From an uncultured Lactococcus sp. (GTDB lineage Bacteria > Bacillota > Bacilli > Lactobacillales > Streptococcaceae), in contig NZ_CAKPUG010000005.1 of assembly GCF_934191625.1 (NCBI RefSeq), forward strand, positions 1-64,000: a stretch of 64,000 nucleotides of DNA. Reading direction: 5' to 3'. Shown here piece after piece: positions 35,797 through 45,569 of this stretch (positions within the stretch are counted from its first letter, which is position 1; each line of letters begins with the position of its first letter). Under the pieces are notes generated by a model, which was not told where the DNA came from, did not search any database, and saw only the letters and a program-made list of their open reading frames with translations. The position numbers were made by a program, and so were the translations under genes.

Positions 35797-35809
35797 ATTT
35801 CCGAACAAA
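35797..35809 (+). promoter_or_regulatory. PurBox (PurR activator site) of purA
   Basis: ATTTCCGAACAAA matches AWWWCCGAACWWT at 12 of 13 positions. Its centre is about 76 bases before the predicted transcription start near 35879, the position known for PurR-activated lactococcal pur promoters. Confidence 0.8.
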
Positions 35810-35863
35810 AAACATAATTTTTTTAAAAAATATGTTTTCTAGCCTAAACTGAAATTTTTATTT

Positions 35864-35872
35864 TGCTATAAT
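35864..35872 (+). promoter_or_regulatory. purA promoter, extended -10
   Basis: TGCTATAAT with no consensus -35, as expected for an activator-dependent promoter. Confidence 0.75.
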
Positions 35873-35916
35873 AGGAATAGTGCGATAGGAGCTTTTCAAT
35901 ATCAAAATGCCAGCTG

Positions 35917-35936
35917 TGTCGCCTGAAAAGGTGACA
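35917..35936 (+). other. GAAA-tetraloop hairpin in the purA leader
   Basis: TGTCGCCT GAAA AGGTGACA: eight pairs (one G-U) closed by a GNRA tetraloop in the roughly 95-base 5' UTR. No T-run. Confidence 0.6.
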
Positions 35937-35939
35937 TAG

Positions 35940-37262
<1,323 letters not shown>

Positions 37263-37280
37263 ATAAATAAATCTAAATTG

Positions 37281-37309
37281 AAGCAATCATTGACTTGATT
37301 GCTTTTTTT
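37281..37309 (+). terminator. terminator after purA
   Basis: AAGCAATCA / TGATTGCTT inverted repeat with a TTGACT loop and a run of Ts. Confidence 0.88.
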
Positions 37310-37422
37310 GTCCTTTTTTAGTATTGTTTATGACAAATAAGGAATACATTCTTAAAATGAAAGTGTAACAATAATATCGATGAGGATGAAGGATGAAAAA
37401 TTTCGTAAAGCAATGATGACCA

Positions 37423-37450
37423 TTGACAAATGAGATAAATCTGCTAAAAT
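37423..37450 (+). promoter_or_regulatory. promoter of the pheST leader
   Basis: TTGACA, 16 bases, TAAAAT, with TG one base upstream of the -10: a strong promoter starting RNA near 37457, just before T-box stem I. Confidence 0.8.
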
Positions 37451-37456
37451 AAGAAC

Positions 37457-37648
37457 ATAGAAAGAATGAGAAGAGTAGGTTACTGGAACGTTTAAGGGAG
37501 TGATGTCGTCGACTGCAAATCATCACACGGAAAGGTTATTGAAGTTCACCTCATTCTAATTTAAAATAGTCTTTAATTAAGTGATAAAATAGGATGGTAC
37601 CGCGGTTTTCGCTCCTTTGTGTAGGGGTTGAAATCGTGGTATTTTTTT
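37457..37648 (+). promoter_or_regulatory. T-box riboswitch of pheST, specifier UUC (Phe)
   Basis: Stem I is closed by GAATGAG (37464-37470) with CTCATTC (37550-37556); immediately 5' of the closing strand is TTC (37545-37547) in a GAAGTTCA context opposite AGAGTAGG, the specifier-loop arrangement. T-box AGGATGGTACCGCG at 37591-37604. The terminator pairs TACCGCG (37598-37604) with CGTGGTA (37635-37641) ahead of seven Ts. Uncharged tRNA-Phe should permit readthrough. Confidence 0.88.
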
Positions 37649-37678
37649 CATCGCGGTTAGAAGGTATTAGGAGAAAAA

Positions 37679-38719
37679 ATGAACTTACAAGAAAAAATTG
37701 AAGCTTTACGTGAACAGGCTTTGAATAATTTAACAGCTGCCGTTGAAGAAAGAATGCTCAATGATTTGCGGACAGCGATTATGGGTAAAAAAGGTGAGTT
37801 GACAGAAATCCTTAAAGGAATGAAAGATTTAACAAATGAAGAACGTCCAGTCATCGGTGCTCTCGCTAATGCCTTCCGTGATGAATTTGGTGCGAAACTT
37901 GAGGAGAAAAAAGCAGAACTTGAAGAAGCTGCAATGAACGCAGCCTTAAATTCTGAAACTTTAGACGTGACTTTACCTGGTTACGCACCTAAAAAAGGAG
38001 CCCGCCATATTTTGACTCAAACAGCAGAAGAGATCGAAGAAATTTTCTTAGGCATGGGTTATGAGATTGTGGATGGTTATGAGGTTGAAACAGATCATTA
38101 TAATTTTGAGCGTATGAACTTGCCTAAAGATCACCCTGCACGTGATATGCAAGATACTTTCTATGTAACAAACGAGGTATTATTACGTACACATACATCG
38201 CCAATGCAAGCACGGACGATGGACCAACATGACTTTAGTAAAGGGGGCTTGCGTATGATTGCTCCTGGTCGAGTTTACCGTCGAGATACTGATGATGCTA
38301 CCCATAGCCACCAATTCCATCAAGTCGAAGGCTTAGTTGTGGATAAAAACATTACGATGGCTGACCTTAAAGGGACACTTGAGCTCGTCATCCAAAAAAT
38401 GTTCGGTGCTGATCGTGAAATCCGTCTACGTCCGTCATACTTCCCGTTTACTGAGCCTTCTGTTGAGGTTGATGTAAGTTGTTTCAAATGTGGCGGTAAG
38501 GGATGTAATGTCTGCAAATATACGGGATGGATTGAAATTCTTGGTGCAGGTATGGTTCATCCTAATGTTTTAGAAATGAGCGGCATCGACAGTAAAGAAT
38601 ATTCTGGTTTTGCTTTTGGTATGGGACAAGAACGTATCGCAATGCTCCGCTATGGTATCAATGATATTCGTGGCTTCTATCAAGGTGATTTACGTTTCTT
38701 AGAACAATTTGGAAAATAA
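37679..38719 (+). CDS. pheS: phenylalanyl-tRNA synthetase alpha subunit
   Basis: A 346-residue catalytic subunit of the (alpha-beta)2 PheRS. An N-terminal coiled coil (residues 1-85) precedes the class II core with [12 protein letters not shown], the motif 2 region [22 protein letters not shown] and a C-terminal [15 protein letters not shown] cysteine cluster [12 protein letters not shown] near 262-274 is usual in Firmicute PheS. AGGAG before ATG 37679. Operon with pheT, 48 bases downstream. Confidence 0.96.
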   Translation: MNLQEKIEALREQALNNLTAAVEERMLNDLRTAIMGKKGELTEILKGMKDLTNEERPVIGALANAFRDEFGAKLEEKKAELEEAAMNAALNSETLDVTLPGYAPKKGARHILTQTAEEIEEIFLGMGYEIVDGYEVETDHYNFERMNLPKDHPARDMQDTFYVTNEVLLRTHTSPMQARTMDQHDFSKGGLRMIAPGRVYRRDTDDATHSHQFHQVEGLVVDKNITMADLKGTLELVIQKMFGADREIRLRPSYFPFTEPSVEVDVSCFKCGGKGCNVCKYTGWIEILGAGMVHPNVLEMSGIDSKEYSGFAFGMGQERIAMLRYGINDIRGFYQGDLRFLEQFGK

Positions 38720-38767
38720 TTTCAGAAATAAATACATAAAAGAAAACGGAATAAAAGGAAAAATAAA

Positions 38768-41176
38768 ATGTTAGTATCATATAAATGGTTAAAAAAATTA
38801 GTCAACGGACTAGATAGCGTTCCTGTTGCTGACTTGGCAGAAAAGATGTCACTTTCAGGTATTGAAATTGAGGGAGTAACTGTACCAGGTCAAGGCTTGT
38901 CAAAAATTGTGGTCGGTCAAGTGTTGACATGTGAAGATGTTCCTGAAACTCATTTGCATATCTGTCAAGTCGATGTTGGCGAAGAAGACCCGCTCCAAAT
39001 CGTTTGTGGTGCTCCCAATGTCAAAGCAGGAATTAAAGTAATCACAGCACTTGTTGGAGCACGAATCGCAGATAACTATAAAATCAAAAAAGGTAAAATT
39101 CGTGGAATCGTTTCTCTAGGAATGTTGTGTGCACTTGATGAAATTGGAATTCCTGAGTCTGTTAATCCAATGAAGCATGAAGACGGTATCTATATTTTAC
39201 CTGAAGAGGCTGTTATTGGTGACAGTGTGTTGCCTTACCTTGACTTAGATGATGAAATTATCGAACCAGATATTCTGGCCAACCGTGCTGATGCAATGTC
39301 CATGCGTGGTGTTGCCTATGAAGTTGCGGCTATCTATGGAAAAACAGTTAACTTTGAAGAAAAAACTGTAACAGAAGTAGACAAAAAAGCTACAGATAAA
39401 GTAGCTGTAAAAGTTGAGACAAGTACAGAACAAGTTCCTACATACAAAATTCGTATGATTGAAAATGTCAAAATTGGTCCATCACCCCTTTGGCTCCAAA
39501 ATACTTTGATGAATGCTGGCATTCGTCCGATCAACAATGTCGTTGACGTGACCAATTATGTTTTGATGTACTATGGACAACCGCTTCATGCTTTTGATTT
39601 TGATAAGTTTGGAGCAGATGAAATTGTGGTCCGTCAGGCGGAACAGGGAGAGAAGATTGTTACCCTTGATGAACAAGAGCGTGAACTGAGCCCTGAGGAT
39701 ATCGTAATTACAGCTAATGGCCAACCAGTAGCTCTTGGTGGCGTCATGGGTGGATTTGATAGCGAAATCACTGATCAAACAGTAACCGTAGCCTTGGAAG
39801 CTGCCCTTTTCAATGGGACTTCAATCCGTAAAACATCACATAAGTTTGCTTTGCGTTCTGAATCATCAAGCCGTTTTGAAAAAGGGATCAACCAAGGTAC
39901 AGTACGTGAAGCTTTAGATTTTGCAGCAGCAATGATTCAAGAGCTGGCTGGCGGAGAAATTCTTTCAGGGGTTGTAGAGTCAAACAACTTTATGCCTGAG
40001 CCTCAAGAAGTAAATATTTCTTTGGAACGTATTAATGCTGCTTTGGGGACATCATTGGAAGAAGCAACAGTACTTGCGATTTTAGCGCAGCTTGGTTTTG
40101 AGACACAAGTAAAAGACGGTCAATTTAATATACAAATTCCTTCACGCCGTTGGGACATCAAGATTGAAGCCGATATTGTGGAAGAAGTAGCTCGCATTTA
40201 CGGCTATGATAATTTGCCAAGTACCTTGCCTTCGGGTGCGACAGCTGGTGAATTAACTGCCATGCAAAAATTACGACGTAAGGTACGTACCCACGTTGAA
40301 GCAGCAGGACTGTCAGAAGTTATCGGTTATTCTTTAACTACAGCAGAAAAAGCGCAAGAGTTTGTAGAAGTACAAGGAGCGACGACATCATTGATGTTGC
40401 CAATGACAGAAGATCGTCAAACCTTACGTGGCAGTCAAATTCCGGGACTTTTAGATATTGTTAATTACAATCAAAATCGCAAAAATGCAGATGTTGCGAT
40501 ATATGAAGTGGGTAATATCTTTGTAGCGACTGATTCTGAAGATACACGTCCTCTCGAAATACCTCATCTTGCTTTTGCTATTTCTGGAAATGTAGAAGGC
40601 AAAACCTACAGTTCTGAAGCTGTAGCTGTTGACTTCTATCATGCAAAAGCAATTGTTGAACAACTATTAGCAGGTTACGATAATCTTACCTTTGAAGCTT
40701 ATTCAGAAATTAAAGAAATGCACCCGGGACGTACGGCACGCGTTCTTTTAGGCGACCGTCAAGTCGGTTTCGTTGGACAAGTTCATCCTGCAGCAGCAAA
40801 AACTTACGATATTAAAGAAACGTATGTGGCTTCACTAGACTTGAAGGCAATGCTTGATCTTGCACCAGCACAAACAGTTTTTGTGGAAATCCCCAAAGTT
40901 CAAGCTGTGCATCGTGATATTGCGATGTTGGTAGATGTCGAGAAAACGCATGCCGAAATTGTCGAAACAATCACTTCAAGTAAAGTTAAAACACTAAGTA
41001 AAGTTGAACTTTTTGATATTTATCAAGGCGATAATCTACCAGAAGGTAAGAAATCAATGGCTTATAGTTTAACTTTCCAAAGCCGTGAAAATACAATGAC
41101 TGAGGAAGAAATTGGTAAAGCAATGACGAAAATTACTAAAAATCTTGTCGAAACTTTAGCAGTTGAAATACGTTAA
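38768..41176 (+). CDS. pheT: phenylalanyl-tRNA synthetase beta subunit
   Basis: An 802-residue tRNA-binding and editing subunit: N-terminal EMAP/tRNA-binding domain (about 40-150), B3/B4 editing domain (about 210-390), B5 domain (about 400-480, with RRWDIKIEADIVEEVARIYGYD) and C-terminal ferredoxin-fold anticodon-binding domain (about 710-802). Full family length. AAAAGGAAAAA precedes the ATG. Expression follows the pheST T-box. Confidence 0.96.
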   Translation: MLVSYKWLKKLVNGLDSVPVADLAEKMSLSGIEIEGVTVPGQGLSKIVVGQVLTCEDVPETHLHICQVDVGEEDPLQIVCGAPNVKAGIKVITALVGARIADNYKIKKGKIRGIVSLGMLCALDEIGIPESVNPMKHEDGIYILPEEAVIGDSVLPYLDLDDEIIEPDILANRADAMSMRGVAYEVAAIYGKTVNFEEKTVTEVDKKATDKVAVKVETSTEQVPTYKIRMIENVKIGPSPLWLQNTLMNAGIRPINNVVDVTNYVLMYYGQPLHAFDFDKFGADEIVVRQAEQGEKIVTLDEQERELSPEDIVITANGQPVALGGVMGGFDSEITDQTVTVALEAALFNGTSIRKTSHKFALRSESSSRFEKGINQGTVREALDFAAAMIQELAGGEILSGVVESNNFMPEPQEVNISLERINAALGTSLEEATVLAILAQLGFETQVKDGQFNIQIPSRRWDIKIEADIVEEVARIYGYDNLPSTLPSGATAGELTAMQKLRRKVRTHVEAAGLSEVIGYSLTTAEKAQEFVEVQGATTSLMLPMTEDRQTLRGSQIPGLLDIVNYNQNRKNADVAIYEVGNIFVATDSEDTRPLEIPHLAFAISGNVEGKTYSSEAVAVDFYHAKAIVEQLLAGYDNLTFEAYSEIKEMHPGRTARVLLGDRQVGFVGQVHPAAAKTYDIKETYVASLDLKAMLDLAPAQTVFVEIPKVQAVHRDIAMLVDVEKTHAEIVETITSSKVKTLSKVELFDIYQGDNLPEGKKSMAYSLTFQSRENTMTEEEIGKAMTKITKNLVETLAVEIR

Positions 41177-41181
41177 ATAAA

Positions 41182-41210
41182 AAACCTTGGGAAGAGTTCC
41201 CAGGGTTTTA
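41182..41210 (+). terminator. terminator after pheT
   Basis: AAACCTTGGGAA / TTCCCAGGGTTT (one G-U pair) with a GAG loop and trailing Ts. Confidence 0.88.
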
Positions 41211-41317
41211 TTATGAGATTTAAAAAATGTCAAGAGATAAATTATTAATAAAAGCGGTTTACATTAAGTTTATATGTCCTCTTGTAATGCATATGAAATC
41301 ATTTTGCGTTCCTTTTG

Positions 41318-41326
41318 TGTTAAAAT
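41318..41326 (+). promoter_or_regulatory. extended -10 of the 3D-protein gene, near-leaderless
   Basis: TGTTAAAAT ends 8 bases before ATG 41335. Confidence 0.65.
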
Positions 41327-41334
41327 AGTAAAAT

Positions 41335-42366
41335 ATGAAAAAGAACAATTGGAAAAAAGGAGCAACTTTACTTGGGCTGACAGTGGGAATGCTGACAGTA
41401 GGCCTCCAAGTTGCTAAGGCTGATGAAAGTACGTTCAATAAAGATATTGAGAACTTTCAACACCAGCTTAACTCAGAACTTTCTCAGACAAATGCAATCT
41501 ATGCGAAAGCAACTGATTCGCAAAATAAGCTCAAATCAACACAAGAAAAGATTGATAGCTTGGACAAAGAGATTGAAAGGACTGAGGGAAAATACAACTC
41601 CTTAAAAGATACAGTAGCAAAGCAAATGCGTGCTATGCAAGCCCATGGTGGTGCTTCGGCTTCTGTTCTCAATGTAGTATTAAATGCGAAAGATTTTCAT
41701 GAAGCGATACAGGCTTGGACAAACTTGAGTGTGATATTAAGAGCTGAAGATGTGCAAGCTAAGGATTTAGTCGAAACGCAGAAAAATTTGGAGGTAATGC
41801 AAAACTCTCTCCATCAAACAAAAGATGAGTTAAAAACCGCTCAGGCTGACTACCAAGAACAAGCGGAAAACCTTGAAGAAAGTATTCAGACCCTAAAAAA
41901 TAAAATGATCGCCAACCAGAATATTCTGGAGGAGATGAAAGCTAAAGCAGAAACGGCTAAAAATACTAAAGTAGACGATAAAGCAGATAAGCCTAAAATA
42001 GAGTCACTGGCTTCACAGAAAAATGAAAAACCGGAAGCTTCGGCTTCGGAAGATGCTCCCATCACAACACCAAGTAGTAACGGGGGAACTTCCTTGACAG
42101 TTTCCGCTACAGCTTATTCTTCAGATAATGGTTTAGGATTCATCACAGCTACAGGGATTAATTTACACCAAAATCCAATGTGCATTGCCGTTGACCCTTC
42201 TGTCATTCCCTTAGGAAAGATGGTTGAAGTACCTGGCTACGGCATAGCTATTGCAGGAGATACAGGTGGAGCTATCAAGGGTAACATCATTGATGTCCAT
42301 CTTCCAACAACGGCTCAAGCTCAAGCTTGGGGACGTAAAACCATTCAGATTAATGTGCTCGCTTAA
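41335..42366 (+). CDS. secreted coiled-coil protein with C-terminal 3D domain
   Basis: A 343-residue exported protein: signal peptide (residues 1-29, cleavage likely after KADE-preceding VAKA), a long PcsB/CwlO-like coiled coil (about 35-215), a Ser/Thr/Glu-rich linker, and a 3D domain (about 252-342) with the three conserved aspartates in AVDPSVIPLG, AGDTGGAIKG and IDVHLP. 3D domains belong to the double-psi barrel lytic transglycosylases, so a role in peptidoglycan turnover is expected. Single gene. Confidence 0.88.
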   Translation: MKKNNWKKGATLLGLTVGMLTVGLQVAKADESTFNKDIENFQHQLNSELSQTNAIYAKATDSQNKLKSTQEKIDSLDKEIERTEGKYNSLKDTVAKQMRAMQAHGGASASVLNVVLNAKDFHEAIQAWTNLSVILRAEDVQAKDLVETQKNLEVMQNSLHQTKDELKTAQADYQEQAENLEESIQTLKNKMIANQNILEEMKAKAETAKNTKVDDKADKPKIESLASQKNEKPEASASEDAPITTPSSNGGTSLTVSATAYSSDNGLGFITATGINLHQNPMCIAVDPSVIPLGKMVEVPGYGIAIAGDTGGAIKGNIIDVHLPTTAQAQAWGRKTIQINVLA

Positions 42367-42444
42367 TAGCAAAGAAAAATAAAAGCACGCACCTCGTAGC
42401 TTAAAAAACTACTTGGAGTTTGCTTTTTGTTTTATACAGTAAAT

Positions 42445-42491
42445 AAAAAAAGCCCAAGAAGAGATTATTCAAAATCTTCTTGGGCTTTTTT
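42445..42491. terminator. strong terminator after the 3D-protein gene
   Basis: AAAAAAGCCCAAGAAGA / TCTTCTTGGGCTTTTTT, a 17-bp perfect stem with T-runs in both directions; it separates the plus-strand 3D gene from the convergent minus-strand pair. A weaker hairpin (about 42383-42427) precedes it. Confidence 0.9.
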
Positions 42492-42521
42492 AGCTGAGCT
42501 AAGCTCGTACTTATCTTTCTT

Positions 42522-42716
42522 TCATGAAACTTTCTGACCAGTTTTTAACTTTATCACTGTTGGAAGAGTAATGAATTTTTGAGCTTTGACTTCTTTTGTT
42601 TTTTTAGATTTACGAAAATCTCTTTCCTCAGGGCTAAACCAGAGGGCTATTTCATAGAGAGCTGCAAAGCCTAATCCCATTCCACCAAATATTAAAACAA
42701 TTTCTATAAATTCCAT
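42522..42716 (-). CDS. small single-TM membrane protein
   Basis: A 64-residue protein with one N-terminal membrane helix (residues 4-26) and a basic cytoplasmic tail (RDFRKSKKTKEVKAQKF). AAGAAGG precedes the ATG. It lies 23 bases downstream of the HdiR-like repressor on the same strand, so it may belong to the same, damage-responsive unit. Not recognised. Confidence 0.6.
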   Translation of the reverse strand: MEFIEIVLIFGGMGLGFAALYEIALWFSPEERDFRKSKKTKEVKAQKFITLPTVIKLKTGQKVS

Positions 42717-42739
42717 TGTGACCTTCTTTTATAACTTTC

Positions 42740-43513
42740 TTAATTCTCGATTAATTCGGGATTTATTTCTTCGATACAATCAACGACAGGGCCGACGATT
42801 CTTGAAGTTTCTTCATCTAAGTAAAAATCCTTATATTGAGGATCGGTATTGAGTGAGTGACAGCGGAAACTGTCTGCATCTCGGAAAACTTGCTTACAAT
42901 ACAGCTGCTCTTCGCCAGGTCCACCCTCTGAAATGACATAAATATCTCCATCTCTATCAAAACCTGTTGTAACAAAGGTTACAATAGAGAAATTAGGATA
43001 CTCTGGTTGCATGGAGTCCCCTTTGATGCGCGCAGCACCATCATACCGTCCTGGACGTACATCTGTAAAGATGGTGTAAGTTTCCTGTGTATCATTCAGA
43101 GACTGACCAAAACCAGCAGATAATTGTTCATCGGCTACCTCAATCGTATAGAGTTCCTCACGACGATAAGTACGTAAAGGAATAATATTATCAGAGGAAG
43201 GAAGAGTTTGTGGTGTCTGACTAGCAAGAAACTGCGAAAAATTCAAAACATTTTTTTGTTGTTCATTATCTAACTGTTTATAGATATTGAGAAGCTCAAT
43301 AAAAGGAGTTTTCCCTTGTTTTTCGTTGAGGATGACATCAATAGGTGTTTTGTAAATATCTGCAAGTTTAGTAATCATTTCGAAAGCAGGGTTACTGGTT
43401 TTCTTTTCCCAAAGAGCATAAGTACCCTGAGTGATGTCAAGCATCTCGGCAATTTCTTTTTGAGTAAACTGATGTTCTTTACGTAGCTTTTTTAAGGTTT
43501 GTCCTAGATTCAT
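42740..43513 (-). CDS. self-cleaving XRE/S24 repressor (HdiR-like)
   Basis: A 257-residue LexA/CI-type regulator. Residues 4-60 form an XRE helix-turn-helix (FTQKEIAEMLDITQGTYALWE). The C-terminal S24 peptidase domain has the cleavage site Ala133-Gly134 (LSAGFG), catalytic Ser167 in GDSM and Lys207 in YCKQV. Such proteins are inactivated by RecA-stimulated autocleavage; lactococcal HdiR additionally needs Clp degradation and controls umuC-type SOS genes. I chose the start at 43513 because AGAGGA precedes it; an upstream ATG in frame would lie beyond the promoter. Promoter and two operator-like palindromes indicate autorepression. Confidence 0.87.
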   Translation of the reverse strand: MNLGQTLKKLRKEHQFTQKEIAEMLDITQGTYALWEKKTSNPAFEMITKLADIYKTPIDVILNEKQGKTPFIELLNIYKQLDNEQQKNVLNFSQFLASQTPQTLPSSDNIIPLRTYRREELYTIEVADEQLSAGFGQSLNDTQETYTIFTDVRPGRYDGAARIKGDSMQPEYPNFSIVTFVTTGFDRDGDIYVISEGGPGEEQLYCKQVFRDADSFRCHSLNTDPQYKDFYLDEETSRIVGPVVDCIEEINPELIEN

Positions 43514-43528
43514 GTTTAATCCTCTTTT

Positions 43529-43543
43529 ATTGAATTTATCAAT
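43529..43543. promoter_or_regulatory. operator-like palindrome O1 of the HdiR-like gene
   Basis: ATTGA-ATTTA-TCAAT, perfect 5-bp half-sites with a 5-base spacer, directly downstream of the -10 and over the expected transcription start. Confidence 0.7.
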
Positions 43544-43572
43544 ATTATAAGCTAAAATAGAATATATGTCAA
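43544..43572 (-). promoter_or_regulatory. promoter of the HdiR-like repressor gene
   Basis: On the minus strand TTGACA (43567-43572), 17 bases, TATAAT (43544-43549): a full consensus promoter, sensible for a gene kept down by its own product. Confidence 0.85.
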
Positions 43573-43580
43573 GCTGAAAA

Positions 43581-43595
43581 ATTGAATGCGTCAAT
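43581..43595. promoter_or_regulatory. operator-like palindrome O2 of the HdiR-like gene
   Basis: ATTGA-ATGCG-TCAAT has the same half-sites and spacer as O1 and lies just upstream of the -35. Centres of O1 and O2 are 52 bases apart, about five helical turns. Confidence 0.7.
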
Positions 43596-43826
43596 AAAAA
43601 GAAGAGGCTTGCTTTCGATTGTTTTATTAAGCTTCTCTATATTCAAGGAAAATTTTAGGCTGACAAATAAGTATTTTGCAAACTGCTGTTAGAGTAGGAC
43701 ATAGGAGGAATTCCAAGAAGCACAATGAAAGCTGCAAATGATATTATTTAATAAAAGAAAAAATTACTTTTTTGCAATTTACTTGTAAGGGTTTTAAGGA
43801 GCAGAGAATAATAATTATATGAAATG
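43596..43826. other. divergent intergenic stretch, no gene seen
   Basis: AT-rich spacer between the repressor and rsgA. I see no ORF with an SD and no terminator; the only clear signals are the promoters at its two ends. Confidence 0.5.
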
Positions 43827-43835
43827 TGTTAAAAT
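43827..43835 (+). promoter_or_regulatory. extended -10 of rsgA, leaderless arrangement
   Basis: TGTTAAAAT ends 6 bases before ATG 43842. Confidence 0.7.
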
Positions 43836-43841
43836 ATCAAT

Positions 43842-44723
43842 ATGGTAAAAAAAGGACGTATTATTAAATCTTTAGCAGGATTTTACAATGTAGAATCTGA
43901 AGGACATGTTTATCAAACGCGGGCGCGTGGGAACTTTCGTAAGAAAGGCATGAAGCCAATCGTGGGTGATTTTGTGGACTTTTCAGCTGAAGAAAATTCA
44001 GAAGGTTATATCTTAGATATACACAAACGCAAAAACAGCTTGATTCGCCCTTCTATTGCGAATATCGATCAAGCTGTAATTATCATGTCAACGGTTAATC
44101 CAGATTTTTCCTTAAATCTATTAGATCGCTTTCTTGTATTTTTAGAACATAAAACTATTCAGCCTCTTATCTATATTTCGAAACTAGATTTGCTTGAGGA
44201 CATAAGTGAATATGAGCAGTTCAAGAAAAATTATGAAGCGATTGGCTATCAGGTGTTCTTTAGCTGGAAAGACCTCACTAAAGTATTAGCAGACAAAGTC
44301 ACTGTCTTTATGGGCCAAACTGGTGCTGGAAAAACAACTTTGTTGAATTTAATTGCGCCTGGTATGAACTTAGCGACGGGAGAGACTTCCGATAAACTGG
44401 GACGTGGGCGTCATACCACACGCCATGTGGAGTTTTTTGAAGTTGCTTCAGGTTTAATTGCTGATACTCCAGGTTTTTCAAATCTAGACTATGATGTCTC
44501 TAACCAACCAGATTTAAATGCGGCCTTTCCAGAAATATTACGAGAAAGTCATGGGTGTAAGTTTAGAGAATGCACACATACACACGAACCTTCTTGTGCT
44601 GTTAAGGTGGCATTTGAAGAAGGTAGGATTTTAGCGAGTCGTTATGAGAACTATTTGCAATTATTAACAGAAATCAATAATACGAGGGAGACTTATGCCA
44701 AGCAAAGAAAAAAACAAAATTAA
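43842..44723 (+). CDS. rsgA: ribosome small-subunit GTPase RsgA
   Basis: A 293-residue circularly permuted GTPase that acts late in 30S maturation. The N-terminal OB-fold (1-65) is followed by the permuted G-motifs: G4 ISKLDL, then G1 [11 protein letters not shown], the T-rich switch HTTRHVEFF and G3 [10 protein letters not shown]-terminal zinc site [14 protein letters not shown] is complete. Its mRNA probably has no leader. The next small gene overlaps its 3' end by 29 bases. Confidence 0.94.
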   Translation: MVKKGRIIKSLAGFYNVESEGHVYQTRARGNFRKKGMKPIVGDFVDFSAEENSEGYILDIHKRKNSLIRPSIANIDQAVIIMSTVNPDFSLNLLDRFLVFLEHKTIQPLIYISKLDLLEDISEYEQFKKNYEAIGYQVFFSWKDLTKVLADKVTVFMGQTGAGKTTLLNLIAPGMNLATGETSDKLGRGRHTTRHVEFFEVASGLIADTPGFSNLDYDVSNQPDLNAAFPEILRESHGCKFRECTHTHEPSCAVKVAFEEGRILASRYENYLQLLTEINNTRETYAKQRKKQN

Positions 44724-44901
44724 AGGGAATATTTGGATGAAGCAAGCCGGTTTTTTAGGCTTAGTAATTCTTTGGGGCCTCATCATTCTGTTTAAAAATA
44801 GTTTGGGAGACTGGAAGTGGCCGCTCTTTGGTTTGCTTGTTGTCCTGACTGTTTGGGGCTTATACCAAATCAATAAAGCTTTCTTTGGTTTAAAAAAATA
44901 G
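44695..44901 (+). CDS. small two-TM membrane protein between rsgA and rpe
   Basis: A 68-residue protein with a lysine-rich start ([17 protein letters not shown]) and two hydrophobic helices (about 17-34 and 42-61). GAGGGAG lies 4 bases before the ATG, inside rsgA, and it ends 8 bases before rpe, so it is coupled with both. Not recognised. Confidence 0.7.
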   Translation: MPSKEKNKIKGNIWMKQAGFLGLVILWGLIILFKNSLGDWKWPLFGLLVVLTVWGLYQINKAFFGLKK

Positions 44902-44909
44902 GAGAAAAT

Positions 44910-45569
44910 ATGAAACAATTTACAAATAAAATCGCACCGTCTATCCTTGCTGCTGACTTTGGAGCATTTACAGCAGAAGTCGCTAAGATTAAAGCTGCCG
45001 GTGCTGATTATGTACATATTGATGTTATGGATGGACACTTTGTAGATAATTTAACTTTTGGTTCGGGTGTTGTCGCTGCACTTCGTCCACATACTGATAT
45101 GGTATTGGATGTGCACATGATGGTTGAAAATCCAGAAAAATATGTAACAGAGTTTGCAGAAGCAGGTACAGATATCATGAGTATTCATGTTGAAGCGACA
45201 GCACATATTCATGGTGCATTGCAAAAGATTAAAGCTGCTGGAATGAAAGCAAGTGTGGTTATCAATCCTGGTACGCCCGTTTCAACGATTGAACCTGTTC
45301 TTAGCATGGTTGATATGGTCTTGGTAATGACTGTAAATCCTGGATTTGGAGGTCAAGCCTTCATTCCTGAGACTATGGATAAAATTCGTGAGCTTGTGAA
45401 ATTGCGTGAAGCTAAAAAACTAGAATTTGATATCGAAGTTGATGGTGGTATTGATGATAAAACTGTTGACCAAGCACGTGATGCAGGTGCTAATGTGTTT
45501 GTAGCTGGGTCTTTTGTCTTTAAAGGCGATGTAGCTGGCAACGTTAAAAAGTTAAGAGATAGATTATGA
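44910..45569 (+). CDS. rpe: ribulose-phosphate 3-epimerase
   Basis: A 219-residue TIM-barrel enzyme interconverting ribulose 5-phosphate and xylulose 5-phosphate in the pentose phosphate pathway. Signature elements: the N-terminal PSILAADF, HIDVMDGHFV (metal-binding His/Asp), LDVHMMVENP, MTVNPGFGGQAFIP and EVDGGID. AGGAG precedes the ATG; its stop overlaps rmuC in ATGA. Order rsgA-rpe is common in Firmicutes. Confidence 0.95.
   Translation: MKQFTNKIAPSILAADFGAFTAEVAKIKAAGADYVHIDVMDGHFVDNLTFGSGVVAALRPHTDMVLDVHMMVENPEKYVTEFAEAGTDIMSIHVEATAHIHGALQKIKAAGMKASVVINPGTPVSTIEPVLSMVDMVLVMTVNPGFGGQAFIPETMDKIRELVKLREAKKLEFDIEVDGGIDDKTVDQARDAGANVFVAGSFVFKGDVAGNVKKLRDRL

Noticed and set aside
42740..43513. 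HdiR-like repressor as a prophage CI marking an integrated phage
   Set aside because: No integrase, attachment repeats or phage genes follow; neighbours are housekeeping genes.
44664..45038. 124-codon minus-strand ORF over rsgA, the small membrane gene and rpe
   Set aside because: Antisense shadow of three coupled plus-strand genes, no SD.
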